Origin: Astrothelium macrocarpum
Taxonomy: Eukaryota > Ascomycota > Dothideomycetes > Trypetheliales > Trypetheliaceae
Assembly: GCA_021030915.1 (NCBI GenBank)
Contig: JAGEMR010000045.1
Span: 141,385 to 205,384, forward strand
Reading direction: 5' to 3'
DNA: 64,000 nt
In this document: one piece after another, positions 1 through 11,800 of the stretch
Layout: each line of letters begins with the position of its first letter
Position numbering within the stretch: position 1 is the first letter of the stretch
Position numbers and translations under genes: made by a program
Notes under the pieces: generated by a model
The model's input: only the letters and a program-made list of their open reading frames with translations
What the model was told of the DNA's origin: nothing
Databases searched by the model: none

Positions 1-1
1 G

Positions 2-3000
2 CTCTGCTTGCAGGAACATCGAGCTGAAATGGACGTTCAACTCGCTCATGAAAGCCTGACAGAACAACGCAACTCCATCGTCAGAGTTCTTGATGGCTTG
101 GACGCACAACACAGGCAGTCACGACCTGCTTCTGGTGAAATTGTACAGCCTACCATCACTGCACCAGAATACAAAGGACTTCCTATTGGACCCTCATCAA
201 CGCCTTCCTCGGGTCCTTCCTCTGGCAGATCTTCACCGGCTTCTCCTCCGTCAAGGTCTCGCGATCGCTCCAGTTCCAACTTTGGTCACAGTCGTGCAAG
301 GTCCTTTGCGGTCCGTCGCCCACTTACTCGGATTGTCGAACTTGTCCTCGATCTCTGTGACACGTCCATCGAGATTAGCACTCCAGCAGTCAAGGAAACC
401 CGTGGCGAAGCTGGGAATGAGTTTCGCACTCAATCTCCGCAGTCTGAAAACCGCGTTTCCCAAGTTCTACAGTGGCAATCGCCAGGTAACGCTACTCTTG
501 AAAATGAGCAAGGACTGTCACTATTATGCGAAGACACCTTGACTCTTGCGAAATCAAAGGTTGAGGCTGTCTTCCGCTACCGAGGAATTCTGGAGTACTC
601 CGAGCGCATCAGAGTTGAATTTGAGGTACTCGTACAAGAATGTATTGACAAGGCTATGCGCAAAGCTGCAAGGATTGCCGCTGGCGACCTTAGTGACTCC
701 AGTGACGACACTTCTGGCTCCGAATCCGTGCGAGCAGACGATCCCGCGACACTTCCACCTCCGACCCTTACTCCAGCAAGAAGTCCTGCAGAGGAAAATT
801 TCTTTGCCGGATCATTCGAAGGCCCCTCTGCAATGGCAGCAGCTCTGCGTAATTCGTCCGATCCTACACTCAATCTAACTTCGTTCCGACGAAGCTCGTC
901 TGCAGCAGCCAGTAGCAGGTCAAGCAGTCCGCGCGGATCCAAAACACCTCGATCAACTGCCATGAGTTCTATATTCCAGCGAAGTTCCATTCATGCGGAA
1001 AGTGACACTGGGGCAGAAAGCGATGCTGGGAGCGTTGTTTCTTCGGCCATGTCTCATTCTCGTAGGGCAGATTCGCCAAGTTCAGACCAGGGCGGTCTTC
1101 ACCGAGTGACGAGCAATCGTGAGACTGATCGCAAACGAAGAAGTTTGATATTACCCGGAGCAATGTCCAACAGTAGACAACAGTCACCTGCGAGAAGCCA
1201 GCTCTCATCCTCTCCACTACGCGTGTCAAAACCAAGACTTCCAAGCGGCTCCGAAAGCATTCCATCCCCAATTACATCTCCTGCAATCGGCACGAGCGAA
1301 TTCTCATCGCCTGTCATAACAGCGCAAAATGTTCAGCATCATCGCCGACAATCTTCTGCTGCATCCTCAGAGGCACATCGACCAACATCTCCAAGAATCC
1401 CAGCTGCAGCTACACACGCTCAACCCCGCGCCGTACCGGTCTCGATCAAGGATTTCGAGATCATTAAGCCAATCAGTAAAGGTGCCTTTGGGAGTGTCTT
1501 TTTGTCAAAGAAGAAGTCAACTGGAGAATATTATGCAATCAAAGTCCTCAAGAAAGCAGATATGATTGCAAAGAATCAAGTCACTAACGTCAAGGCTGAA
1601 CGAGCAATAATGATGTGGCAGGGAGAAAGCGACTTTGTGGCGAAGCTCTACTGGACCTTCTCGAGCAAGGATTTCCTGTACTTGGTCATGGAATATCTAA
1701 ACGGCGGTGACTGTGCATCTCTAATCAAAGTCCTCGGAGGACTACCGGAAGAATGGGCCAAGAGGTACATTGCTGAGGTGGTGCTCGGGGTCGAGCATCT
1801 TCATAGTCGGAACATTGTGCATCGAGATCTCAAACCCGATAATCTGTTGATTGACCAAAAAGGCCATTTGAAGCTTACGGATTTTGGGCTTTCAAGGATG
1901 GGTTTGATTGGGCGACAAAAGCGCATTTTGAATAGCAAGTCTCAGGAGCCTGTGCCGGATCTTCTGAAATCCGGTCCTTTCCACCGAAATATGTCTATTG
2001 CGTCTTCTCGGTCAGCGTCCTTTGATCTCCAAGGAACGCATTCGCCAAACAACACGCCAGATCTGACTCCAGCTTTTACTGGAGATATGAGTCAGCCGTC
2101 ATACTTTAGTCTGAATCGGGAAGATTCCAACAATCGTGAACAATCCCGAAGAACATCTGGGCAGAGGAGTGACAGCGGGGATAGCGATGCCTTATCAGCA
2201 TTCTTCCGTCGATTCTCACTGGTGGAGGAGCCAGGGCGCAATCGGTCTCCAATTGAAGAAGAAGCATCACATCAAGAGGACACCAGCTCATCAGACCCCT
2301 ATCTTTTGCAACCGACGATAAGCAACCATGTTCCGCTCCACAAAGAAAGTACTAACACACCGCCACCCTCCTCGGCTATGATGCCTCCTCCTATGGCTTT
2401 GTTCGACCCTCAAGACAACACGCGTCGATTTGTGGGAACACCGGATTATCTAGCCCCAGAAACTATCAACGGCTACACTCAAGATGAGGTGAGTGATTGG
2501 TGGTCACTAGGTTGCATCCTTTTCGAGATGTTATTTGGCTATCCACCGTTCCATGCCGATACACCTGACGAGGTTTTCCAAAACATACTGGCCCGCAAGA
2601 TTGATTGGCCCGAGGATGATGAATGTGAGGTTTCGGGGGAGGCAAAAGATTTGATGAACAGACTTATGAGTCTGAACCCTACCGAACGTTTGGGGGCGAA
2701 CACTGCCGATGAGTACTCAGGTGGAGGCGAAGAAATTCGAAAACACGCGTGGTTCAACGATGTCAACTGGGACACTTTGCGCGATGATGAAGCATCCTTC
2801 ATACCAGCGCCTGGTAATCCTGAAGATACAGAGTATTTTGATTCCCGTGGTGCGACGCTGCAAAACTTTGCAGACGAATTTGACGATCAAACAACTTCGC
2901 CTGGAATAACCCCCGGAGCGGATTATCCGGATCGCCCCCATGATGCTCTTTCACGAGTTCGTCACCAAGTGAACAATTCTTTGAAGCGAACACTGATGCC

Positions 3001-5476
3001 TCTACATATACCACCTCATGTTCGAGACGGGCGGAGCAGACGCTTGAGTGAACCTGTGCCAACCGACGATTTTGGTACCTTCCAGTTCAAAAACTTGCCA
3101 GTGCTGGAGAAAGCCAACAAGGACGTCATTCAAAAATTGCGAGCCGAAGCAATGCAAGCCCAAAGCAAAACTTCATCTGGGAACAGTAATGTCACATCAC
3201 CAGCTGTGGCATCTCCTTCACCATCACTAGAATCCAGCCCGATGCTGCCGATGCCTCTCAAGCGTACCATGTCTGCCAACAAGGGTCACAATAGACCAGT
3301 ATCACCATCGGTTCAAAACGGTACCAACTGTTCTCCAAGTCGCGGATCACAACCTTCGTCCCCACTCTTGGTATCGTTTGGAACCGGACAAGGCCACGAA
3401 AGAAGAAAGACGTCGAGTGGATCATCGAATCTGTCACAACCAAATCCTCAATCTTTACAGCCCGGCAGTTTCTTTGAGGTACCTCGCCTGTCGAACAATT
3501 TCAAGACAACCTCAACAGCGTCGTCACCAATCAAGATGACGAAAGGTTCCGGGTCACAAGGTGGTGCGTCTGATCGTGGTCTCTCTGCTCAGCGTCAAGG
3601 GAGTGGGTCACAACCCAGTGTTACTGCATCTCCACGAAATAGATCATTGACCGTAGGTTCGCAAGAGGACAATCAAAGTCGGGAAGCGTTACCGAGCCAT
3701 CATAAGCGTCGCAGTCAAGTCCTCAATGACTCCCCATCGTCTTCTGATAATGAGGAACAGCAACGTCAAAAGGCATTACTTCGAGTTCAGCGCCGACGAC
3801 AATCATCCAGACGTTTGTCTCAGATCACTCTTGATGGTGGACCTGTGTTCCGTCCACTTGATGTTCTTATCTGTGAGGACCATCCAGTTTCGCGTCTGGT
3901 CATGGAAAAACTTTTGGAGAAACTCCGCTGCCGCACCATATCTGTGACCAATGGTTCAGAAGCCATGCGCTACGCAATGTCAGAAGTCAAATTTGACATC
4001 ATCATGATGGAATTCAGACTTCCCCAAATAAATGGGGCCGACGTTGCGAGAATGATACGGGAAACCAAGAATGCTAACAATCACACTCCTATCGTTGCAG
4101 TAACGGGGTACTTGAAAGAATTGCAGGGACCACATCACTTTGACGGCATGGTGGAAAAACCACCAACACTGGCAAAATTGACAGACGTTTTGGGTAAATT
4201 GTGTCAGTGGAAACCAGCACCGTCAGGATGGAGTCCAGCGCAGGCATCGGCCTCCAGCTATCCGATCCCATCTGGCCTGAGACATCATGAGAGCAGCAGT
4301 ATGAAAATGGGTGATAGTCCGACCTCGAGTTCATCAGGATACGTTCAACCTACTTCAGGTAGCTATCGAGGCTCAAGCCGCGAGGACTCTATATCCTCCA
4401 GCTTCTTTGGCGAGACAGACAGCGTGACTAGTTCTGATGTTCCTCTCATTATCAGCCGTCAACCTACCGAGGAATGGCGTGATCGTGATATCGTGCGAGC
4501 ATTTGGGGGTCTTGGAATATCTGATGGCTCATTCTCAGTCCCACCACAGTCACAGATTACGTCCGAACCGAAGGAAGTAGGCAAAGATTCACACCAGCCA
4601 GCCACTGCACCGCCAGATAGCAGGCCAGTTATTCTACATCAGCAGACTTCTATAACATCCGCACCGATGGCGCACATCACACCTCAAATCTCGGCACCTC
4701 CGGTCATGACCAGTGCTAGTGGAACGCCTCCTCGTTCTCGATCACCACAGAAATCAGTCAAAAAGTTATCTCTTGCCGCTGAGGCGATTTCAGCTAAAGC
4801 TGAGGAAAAGTCACCTCGGAAGCAACACTCGGCAGAAAAGATTGCTGCTAAACGACGCAGCTTTGAGCGCGAACGGCATGAATCTGCAGAATCTGGTGAT
4901 GATGAAGATGAAATTCTCGGGGATGAGCGCGTTCGTGCTCGAAGCCCAAAGCGTCGTACAACGCCTTTGGCAACGACCACCACCACGGTACATCCAGCAA
5001 GGACGTCGAGTCTAACTAGTTCAACGGGTCAAACGCCTCGAAGCTCGAAACTCAGTACGGAAATGATGAGGACGAACAGTCAGGGCAGCGTAATCAGCAT
5101 CGAAGATAGCAGGCAAAGCCTCAAGAATGAGGTGAGAGAGGCGAGCCGCGAGTCTCAGCAACGGATTGTGGAGGATGTCGTGGCTGAAGAGGAAGAAGAT
5201 GAAAAGGACGGGCTCGTTTTGCCTCAACCCCAACCCTCGCCCAACCCGAATGCAGAGGAAAGTCGCACACCGCACACACCGGAGCGAACGGGTGAAGAAG
5301 CAAACGTTCCCACGATAACACCGCCGGAGATCTTCCCCAAGCAACCCGGTGAAAAGGTGGCTGAGTTTGTGGACATGGACATCACGCCCAAACCACAGCA
5401 CGTGCAAACCGATCCCGATCCCACGCCTCGAGCTTCGGGTGCAGCGTCTCCAAGCCGCTTTTCCCGAGGGTTGTAG
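2..5476 (+). CDS. rim15: Rim15-type serine/threonine kinase (5' truncated by the window)
   Basis: This is the C-terminal 1,825 or so residues of a Rim15/Cek1-family AGC-like kinase, which in yeast drives quiescence and stress entry downstream of TOR and PKA. The reading frame is open to the window edge, so the N-terminal PAS/zinc-finger part is missing. The kinase domain begins near residue 482 (glycine loop GAFGSV, AIKVLKK, HRDLKPDN, DFGLSRMG). It is then interrupted by about 170 low-complexity residues before GTPDYLAPE near residue 811. A C-terminal receiver domain lies at nt 3856-4200 (ICEDHPVSR, then MMEFRLP, then the conserved Lys in VEKPP). The phospho-acceptor position is Glu (codon 4010-4012), not Asp. 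The rest is Ser/Pro/Thr-rich disordered sequence with many SP/TP sites. A CAG at 11-13 could be an intron acceptor, but the frame reads through it. The family assignment is firm. Confidence 0.93.
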   Translation, partial: LCLQEHRAEMDVQLAHESLTEQRNSIVRVLDGLDAQHRQSRPASGEIVQPTITAPEYKGLPIGPSSTPSSGPSSGRSSPASPPSRSRDRSSSNFGHSRARSFAVRRPLTRIVELVLDLCDTSIEISTPAVKETRGEAGNEFRTQSPQSENRVSQVLQWQSPGNATLENEQGLSLLCEDTLTLAKSKVEAVFRYRGILEYSERIRVEFEVLVQECIDKAMRKAARIAAGDLSDSSDDTSGSESVRADDPATLPPPTLTPARSPAEENFFAGSFEGPSAMAAALRNSSDPTLNLTSFRRSSSAAASSRSSSPRGSKTPRSTAMSSIFQRSSIHAESDTGAESDAGSVVSSAMSHSRRADSPSSDQGGLHRVTSNRETDRKRRSLILPGAMSNSRQQSPARSQLSSSPLRVSKPRLPSGSESIPSPITSPAIGTSEFSSPVITAQNVQHHRRQSSAASSEAHRPTSPRIPAAATHAQPRAVPVSIKDFEIIKPISKGAFGSVFLSKKKSTGEYYAIKVLKKADMIAKNQVTNVKAERAIMMWQGESDFVAKLYWTFSSKDFLYLVMEYLNGGDCASLIKVLGGLPEEWAKRYIAEVVLGVEHLHSRNIVHRDLKPDNLLIDQKGHLKLTDFGLSRMGLIGRQKRILNSKSQEPVPDLLKSGPFHRNMSIASSRSASFDLQGTHSPNNTPDLTPAFTGDMSQPSYFSLNREDSNNREQSRRTSGQRSDSGDSDALSAFFRRFSLVEEPGRNRSPIEEEASHQEDTSSSDPYLLQPTISNHVPLHKESTNTPPPSSAMMPPPMALFDPQDNTRRFVGTPDYLAPETINGYTQDEVSDWWSLGCILFEMLFGYPPFHADTPDEVFQNILARKIDWPEDDECEVSGEAKDLMNRLMSLNPTERLGANTADEYSGGGEEIRKHAWFNDVNWDTLRDDEASFIPAPGNPEDTEYFDSRGATLQNFADEFDDQTTSPGITPGADYPDRPHDALSRVRHQVNNSLKRTLMPLHIPPHVRDGRSRRLSEPVPTDDFGTFQFKNLPVLEKANKDVIQKLRAEAMQAQSKTSSGNSNVTSPAVASPSPSLESSPMLPMPLKRTMSANKGHNRPVSPSVQNGTNCSPSRGSQPSSPLLVSFGTGQGHERRKTSSGSSNLSQPNPQSLQPGSFFEVPRLSNNFKTTSTASSPIKMTKGSGSQGGASDRGLSAQRQGSGSQPSVTASPRNRSLTVGSQEDNQSREALPSHHKRRSQVLNDSPSSSDNEEQQRQKALLRVQRRRQSSRRLSQITLDGGPVFRPLDVLICEDHPVSRLVMEKLLEKLRCRTISVTNGSEAMRYAMSEVKFDIIMMEFRLPQINGADVARMIRETKNANNHTPIVAVTGYLKELQGPHHFDGMVEKPPTLAKLTDVLGKLCQWKPAPSGWSPAQASASSYPIPSGLRHHESSSMKMGDSPTSSSSGYVQPTSGSYRGSSREDSISSSFFGETDSVTSSDVPLIISRQPTEEWRDRDIVRAFGGLGISDGSFSVPPQSQITSEPKEVGKDSHQPATAPPDSRPVILHQQTSITSAPMAHITPQISAPPVMTSASGTPPRSRSPQKSVKKLSLAAEAISAKAEEKSPRKQHSAEKIAAKRRSFERERHESAESGDDEDEILGDERVRARSPKRRTTPLATTTTTVHPARTSSLTSSTGQTPRSSKLSTEMMRTNSQGSVISIEDSRQSLKNEVREASRESQQRIVEDVVAEEEEDEKDGLVLPQPQPSPNPNAEESRTPHTPERTGEEANVPTITPPEIFPKQPGEKVAEFVDMDITPKPQHVQTDPDPTPRASGAASPSRFSRGL

Positions 5477-7168
5477 ATTGAATCAAATCACCATCACCAC
5501 TCCTAAGAACAAACCATAGCCATTTCTTTTGTTTTCTCTTTTTTTCTTAACACACCACTCGAACCTCTATTCGGCAGGCTATTTATTTTTCTTCTTCTCT
5601 TTTTGCAATTCGGGATTTTCCATAGCATGGTGTTGGTGGAATCTGTTACTACATTGTCGTTTGCCTTGGGCTTCCATTGCCCCAGAAACCGCGATCTCGG
5701 GCACACACACACAGCAGGCGTTTGGTCTTTTGTGCTTCGGACAGTATTATCGGGTTCATTCGTGCGGCATATTGGCTTACCGGAGACATTCGCTCAGACT
5801 TTACTTGATACCATATCACCCCTCTTTCCTTAATCTTGTTTAGTGTGTTCTCTGTTCAGTCGCACACGTGCGCTAATATGCCATGACTGGCATTTCTCAC
5901 CTTTTTCTCATCATTTTCTCTGTGAATTAGTTTGAAAGGTGGGGAGGAGGCAGGGTGGGGTTTGGTGGGAGGAGAGGCGCGTATGGCAAAAAAAAAAAGG
6001 AGCTTGGCAGTCCAAATTGGCATCTAGTCGCGGCTAAAATTGATCATGGCCGAAAAAAAAAGAGAATGTCGTTCAATCGTCTCTGTTGGGAATATCTGCG
6101 CTTTCAACAAACTGATTTGCGAAATTGAATTGGCAATTGCGAGGCGTGATGGAAGTACCCAAAAATGCGCGAATGGTGCAAGAATGGAGCCACAAAAAGA
6201 TTGATGCGTGCAACTTAGATTGCCAATGTAGCTTTCATAGCTCATTTAAACTCTCCAAAGACATGTCGGGTGTCCCGACTATCTCAAGATCTCTAACCGA
6301 GCGAGTACGTGATACATCTGATGAGGGGGATAGAACTATCCAGAGTGTACTGCGCTGTTACAATCACCTTGATGCTCAATTTGTCTTTAGCAACCAGTCC
6401 ATTCTTCTCTCCGACCAAAACCTATGTGCCTGCATCCAGCTTTTAAGCTATCCTGGTTTAATCACGTCTCTTTACCATCCCATGTAGGCTTTATATTTAA
6501 TCACTCGCTATTTGTCTCAATTCCACATATTCATTAGGCTTTTGGCCCCCAAAAGCGCTCCCCAAAAGGAAATAGGCTCCTCATCTCGGTATCTTCTTGA
6601 GATCGACTCGACCCAGGACGTGTAAGCAGCAGAATTGCTTTCAAAAGCGAGAATGTATAGTGGAGGGTGAATCGGAGAAGGAGAGGGAGACCACCAAAGG
6701 GTCTTGAATAGGCAGATATATCAGGAAAATCAAGGAGAGGAATGTTACTCATGAAGATTGAGCATCAAACTTCATTAGAATTACGCTTGGAGGGGGAAAT
6801 GATAAAGGTCAACATCACATCTTCTGCTGTCGCTGCTATTCCCAATAATCCTTTGTGCGTCTAGCACTATTCAAAGTAATTTGACACTGTAGTAGTACAA
6901 TTTTTCTGTATGCGCGAGCTCTATCGGTCGAAATGAGTGCGCTATTATTCCCTTATTGCCGACCAACGCCGCGCTATAGATTGACAATGCCTCCATCCCT
7001 CTGCCATTTAAAATGCAATTTGGTTGAATGCTTGGACCCCTCGAATTCCTTGAACCTGATGGAAATAGTGGGTAGAAAAGCCTAGCCATCCGAAGCCTTA
7101 CTCTTCATTTCGTAAGAGTCCACGGTAGGTTACCAACGCCCACGTTTGCGCTGATAGCTGTCTGGCCT
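5477..7168. other. Intergenic, 3' flanks of rim15 and rpb4
   Basis: This is a convergent gap of 1.7 kb. It holds T-rich 3' flank sequence after rim15 (5520-5600), a short CACACACACA run near 5703 and two A-runs near 5990 and 6050. The short open frames (up to 120 codons) lack recognisable domains and have no coding look. I see no RNA gene. Confidence 0.6.
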
Positions 7169-7709
7169 CTAGCCATCCATGAACTGTCGTTTAGCGATGA
7201 TCTGGTCGAGGAGATCTTTGAGATCCGCATCGGAAATTTTGTTGGCAAGCGAGGGTATTAGAGTCTTTGCTTCATCGACTTCGACACAGCAGAGCGACGC
7301 TATTAAACGTTTATACCGGTCAGCATACGCAATTCTACCAGATGTGCTTTATCCACTCGGTTGGTCCATCCTATGAGTCAAGGACAGGAAGACTCGTACC
7401 TAGCTGGCTCTTCTCAAAGGTATCCAGCTCATCATAGTTGCCCAGAATATTCTCCACGCTTTGGGTCGTCTCCTCATCCTTGAAGCGCGCAAACAGTTCC
7501 AGATAATCCAACGTCTTTGTCAAAGTTTCCGACTCTCGCATGACCGTGCTGCCATTGTTGGACCCCTTCTTACGGTGTGCAATCATAGCATGCAGAATCA
7601 TACGAGCGGCGCTGAGGGAAAGTGATTGGACGTTGGCAAATTCGCCAAGCGATAGTGTCTGAGATACCTGCTCTTCAGCGGGAGGAGGGGGACGCGGGCG
7701 GGATGCCAT
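7169..7709 (-). CDS. rpb4: DNA-directed RNA polymerase II subunit Rpb4
   Basis: This gene encodes the Rpb4 stalk subunit of RNA polymerase II, which pairs with Rpb7 and acts in initiation and mRNA export and decay. It has two exons on the minus strand, 7709-7400 and 7299-7169, with a 100 bp intron (donor GTACGAG, acceptor TTAATAG) splitting one codon after its first base. The joined protein is 146 aa, normal for fungal Rpb4. It carries the family signatures SETLTKTLDYLELFARFKDE and, across the splice, QLASLCCVEVDEAKTLIPSL, ending with ISDADLKDLLDQI. The start is the ATG at 7709; the frame is open further upstream but has no other ATG nearby. It is transcribed divergently from the Lrg1-type gene, with 1.2 kb between them. 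Identity is clear from the sequence motifs. Confidence 0.95.
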
Positions 7710-8873
7710 GACGATGAGAGAGGAGGTAGTAGAATATAGAAGAGGAAAAGTCCTCAAGATGAGGCTAGACCCTAGATCGGAAGCAGTGGGGAGGTGGCTT
7801 GAAGCTGAAGATTGTGAGTGCAGACGGCTAAGCTGCCGTGCTCCACAAAAGCGTCAAAGCTGCAGACGGTGCCTTATGGAGCATTTGATATCACGTGAGC
7901 GGTTTGTTCACGTCTCTAAGTCACTGCTGCGATGGACTCGACCAACACCATGAGCATCAATCAGCCCGTTATTCAGACGATTGCAAAACCGCGGAGCGCC
8001 TGAAAAGCAAGAATAATCCGCGAATCTGTTGCTCCGACTAGACCTTCCCGCGCCTTGCTCTGCTCATCCTCCCTGGATGCACGTTGGCGCTGGCTGCTTC
8101 TTTGATTGCTCTTAGTTGTCCACAGGGTGCAGATACCTGCTTTTGCTCTCTACCTTCGCACCCATCCAACGCCTTCTATTCGCCCGCGGAGAATTCCATG
8201 CCCTCGATCGCAGGCCTGCATAAACTGGGCGAGTCGTGCTTGTAGGCCTTCTTATATTGGAGCCGAGCCGCGATCGGGCGTTTCATCTCGCCAGGGATTT
8301 GCTCTGCACCCTCACCTTCGACCTCGTCGCTACGAGTCCTGACAGCCTCTCCAGGGCCGGCGCTGTGAGGGTCTGTGTCGCTGATTGGGATTGCTTGTTC
8401 GACTGCGGCTCCTTGTCTCCTCGAGCGGCGTATAGCTTTTCCAACGACCTGGCTGAGCCCGCCCGTTGACGGTGCATTTCGAGACACCTTTGGCCAATGC
8501 CCTGCTGGCAAGCCTGCCCTACCGATGTCCGGACATTTCGTCGAATTGCTACCTATTCATTCCAACCGCGGACGCGCTAATCGATAACCTCCCACTTTCG
8601 TCTATCTTACCTTTGAAGAAACGCTGCGCTCTACTCCCTTGGGCGTCCTTTTATATCAAGATTGCTGTTCAAAGCATCCCCACCGCCCCTTGAATATCGC
8701 TGCATTTCTCACGCATCGCCACGATTTCGGAAAACCTCTCCTGACCTTAGTCACTCATTCTTTCTCCATTTCCATTCAACATCATCTATCCACATTGCTT
8801 GCGAATGCCACCATCATAATAATATTCCCAAAAAGACAGGGCAAGGCCAGGGATATAATTGCACTTTCATACC
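7710..8873. promoter_or_regulatory. Divergent upstream region of rpb4 and the Lrg1-type gene
   Basis: This 1.16 kb region lies between two divergent starts and has no supported gene. From about 8690 to 8850 it is pyrimidine-rich (TTTCTCC, CCATTTCC, CATCATC), which is typical of a fungal core promoter and 5' leader upstream of the ATG at 8874. Short open frames of 60-110 codons on both strands show no domain. A palindromic TCACGTGA lies at about 7890-7897 and could bind a bHLH factor (inference). Confidence 0.5.
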
Positions 8874-11800
8874 ATGAGTTCGTACGAGGATCGTTTCCTC
8901 CCGTCAGGAGTGCGACCAGCTGGTATGGGCCCGCCGGCCGGGTTCAGACAAGATTCATATGAGGGACAGGACATGCCTGGTTCCTTTCCCACCAACACCA
9001 GTAATGACGAGCTTCATTTACACGGCAACGGATACCCAAACCTCCCATCTCCTAGCCAAAGACGCAAGAATTCACGTCCGACTGATTCAAGCGGCGGCAC
9101 GCCCATGGACCTCGATATACCATCAGACCATGACATCAGAAGAGCAAGGAATGATAATTCTCCACGAAGTCCAGCGGGAAGAGAACGGTCAAGGACACAC
9201 GGCGGGAGAAGAGGTAGTAATATCACGCGGATATGTGGCAAATGTCAAGGTCAATTGACTGGACAATTCGTACGAGCGTTGGAGAATACATATCATCTGG
9301 AGTGCTTTACTTGCCATGTGAGTCAACGAACATCTAGGAACATTGCATGGCGTACTCGACTAACAAACTAATAGGACTGCAACAAAATTGTCGCCTCCAA
9401 GTTCTTCCCTGTCCCTGATCAGCCTCCAAATCAATACCCTCTATGTGAAACGGATTACTTTCGAAGACTCGACCTGCTCTGTTATGACTGTGGTGGTGCT
9501 CTTCGCGGCTCTTACATTACTGCCCTGGATCGCAAATACCATATTGAGCACTTTACTTGCTCCGTCTGTCCGACTGTCTTTGGCGCTCAGGACAGCTACT
9601 ACGAGCATGAGGGCAACGTTTATTGTCACTACCACTACTCAACTCGCTTTGCACAAAGATGCAACGGCTGCCAAACTTCCATTCTAAAGCAATTTGTAGA
9701 AATCTTCCGGAATGGACAGAACCAACATTGGCACCCAGAATGCTACATGATTCACAAGTACTGGAACGTACGCTTACACAGCAACGGTCAAGCAACTGCA
9801 AGAGATGAGCTGGATGAAGAAGATGCTACAGAGGAGATGCGAGCCTTGGTGCGGAATGACGAAGAAAAAGTGGAAGAAAAAGTTTTGTGGATATGGAGAA
9901 CACTGTCAAACTTTGAAGAGCGCTCAGCCACATGCATATCGGACATGCTTTTACACGTTAGCAATGGAGCGTATGTCGATGGTGTGATGGCTGCGAAGAA
10001 GTTCATCATACACGTGGAAATGCTTTTCAGTGCAGCTGATGGCTTGGACGCTATGTTAGTAGCAAGGACACCGAAAGGTATGACATTCCGCATGACATGC
10101 AACCGTCAAAATTCTAAAATTAGGCAGGTCTTTCGTATTCCCGTGAATCAAAGCTACTTTGCAAGAAGGTTGTTGCTTTCTTTGGTCTGTTACGTGAATC
10201 GCAAACGACCGGCGTTCGCAGACTCGGAGTCACTCAGGAGTTATTATCCCTCGTGACTGGACTGGCCCATTACCTCAAACTCCTCATCAGGATATGTCTC
10301 CAAGGTGCACTGAAATTGGAGCGAGAGACTGGTTCACAAGAGGGTCTTCATTCCTTTCTTGAGCAAGTCAACATGCTCGAGGAACGCATGGATAATGATG
10401 AGGATAGCAACACGTGGAGCGAGATGAGTGGATACGTTAGCAAATCTGCTGATACTTGCCCGATTTGCGAAAAGCCCGTCGAGGACAAATGCGTTAGAAA
10501 TCGAACCCGAGTCTTTCATTCACAATGCATGGCTTGCCAAAAATGCAAAAGAGATCTCAACCACCATATCGAAGGTGCTCGATGGAGCGAGAACAGCTTC
10601 AAATTGTTTTGCATAGAGTGCTCTCTGCGAGTACCAGATGCCGAAGGTGGATTTGAGCACACTACTCGATTAATGCAATACGTTCATCTACTCAAAGTCG
10701 CTCATGCGAGACTACTCGCAACGCTTCGGACAAGCGGCGCTCTACCACATACATCCGGTAAGCCACCATACCACCAACGCCATCCGACTAATTTTAACGC
10801 TTGATTAGACGATCCGAATCTCTCTCGCTACAACTCGAATCAAGGCGTACGACTTACGCCAACGGGTGAGCCTATTGATGTCTCAGATATGCGCTTAGCC
10901 TCACGATCCAAGTCGTATGGAGGCGAAAGCAAAAATGAGGATGAACAGCGGCCAACGTACGAGCAAACTTTGGGCGACATTCGACGACTACGATCAACGC
11001 GAATGGACAAACATCTCTCTCAGACGATGAAGAAAGCTCGAACGTCGAGAATCATTGATGGACCTGAAGCTGCCACAGTCCGGCCTGGATCGTCTAGCGG
11101 AGAAACAGCATCCAGAACCAACAAATTTCAGATTATACAAGACAGGGATGCAAACGCAGAGGTGGGCAATCATCTCAGCCTGGGCGACAATAATGCCATT
11201 ACCTTGGACGACATTCCGCGATTAGTAGCTGCAGAGCAGGCGAAAGAGCAACGTCCAAATGCGTCAAAGTATGCCCGAGGTCCTATGATACCGCAAGAGC
11301 CAAAGCCCAGACTCGTCAATGGACATCGACGAGACTTCTCAGGCGGACAGGACCTGGAAAAAGCAGAAGTACAATATCGCGGCAAGAGATACTTTTCTGA
11401 GTTGTCAGCTTTGGAATACTTTATCATTCGACACGTTGCAGTTCTATCCATGGAACCCCTCTTAGAAGGTGCTTTCAACCAGGAGGAACTTCTCGACATG
11501 ATCGAGACAAAAAGATCGCCTACTTTCTGGGGTAAATTTGGAAAGGCATTTGGTGCGAAAGAGCCAGGGCAGAAAAAACAGCACGGCAAGAAGAAGAATG
11601 GCGTCTTCGGTGTTCCCCTTGATCAAATTGTCGAACGGGATGGTGCAGAGTCAACAGACGGTGTCGGCCCTGGTGCGCTTCGAGTGCCAGCACTCGTTCA
11701 GGATGCCGTGTCTGCTATGAGAACAATGGACATGAGTGTGGAAGGCGTGTTTCGAAAGAATGGAAACATCAAGAGACTCAACGCTATGGCCGAAGAGATT

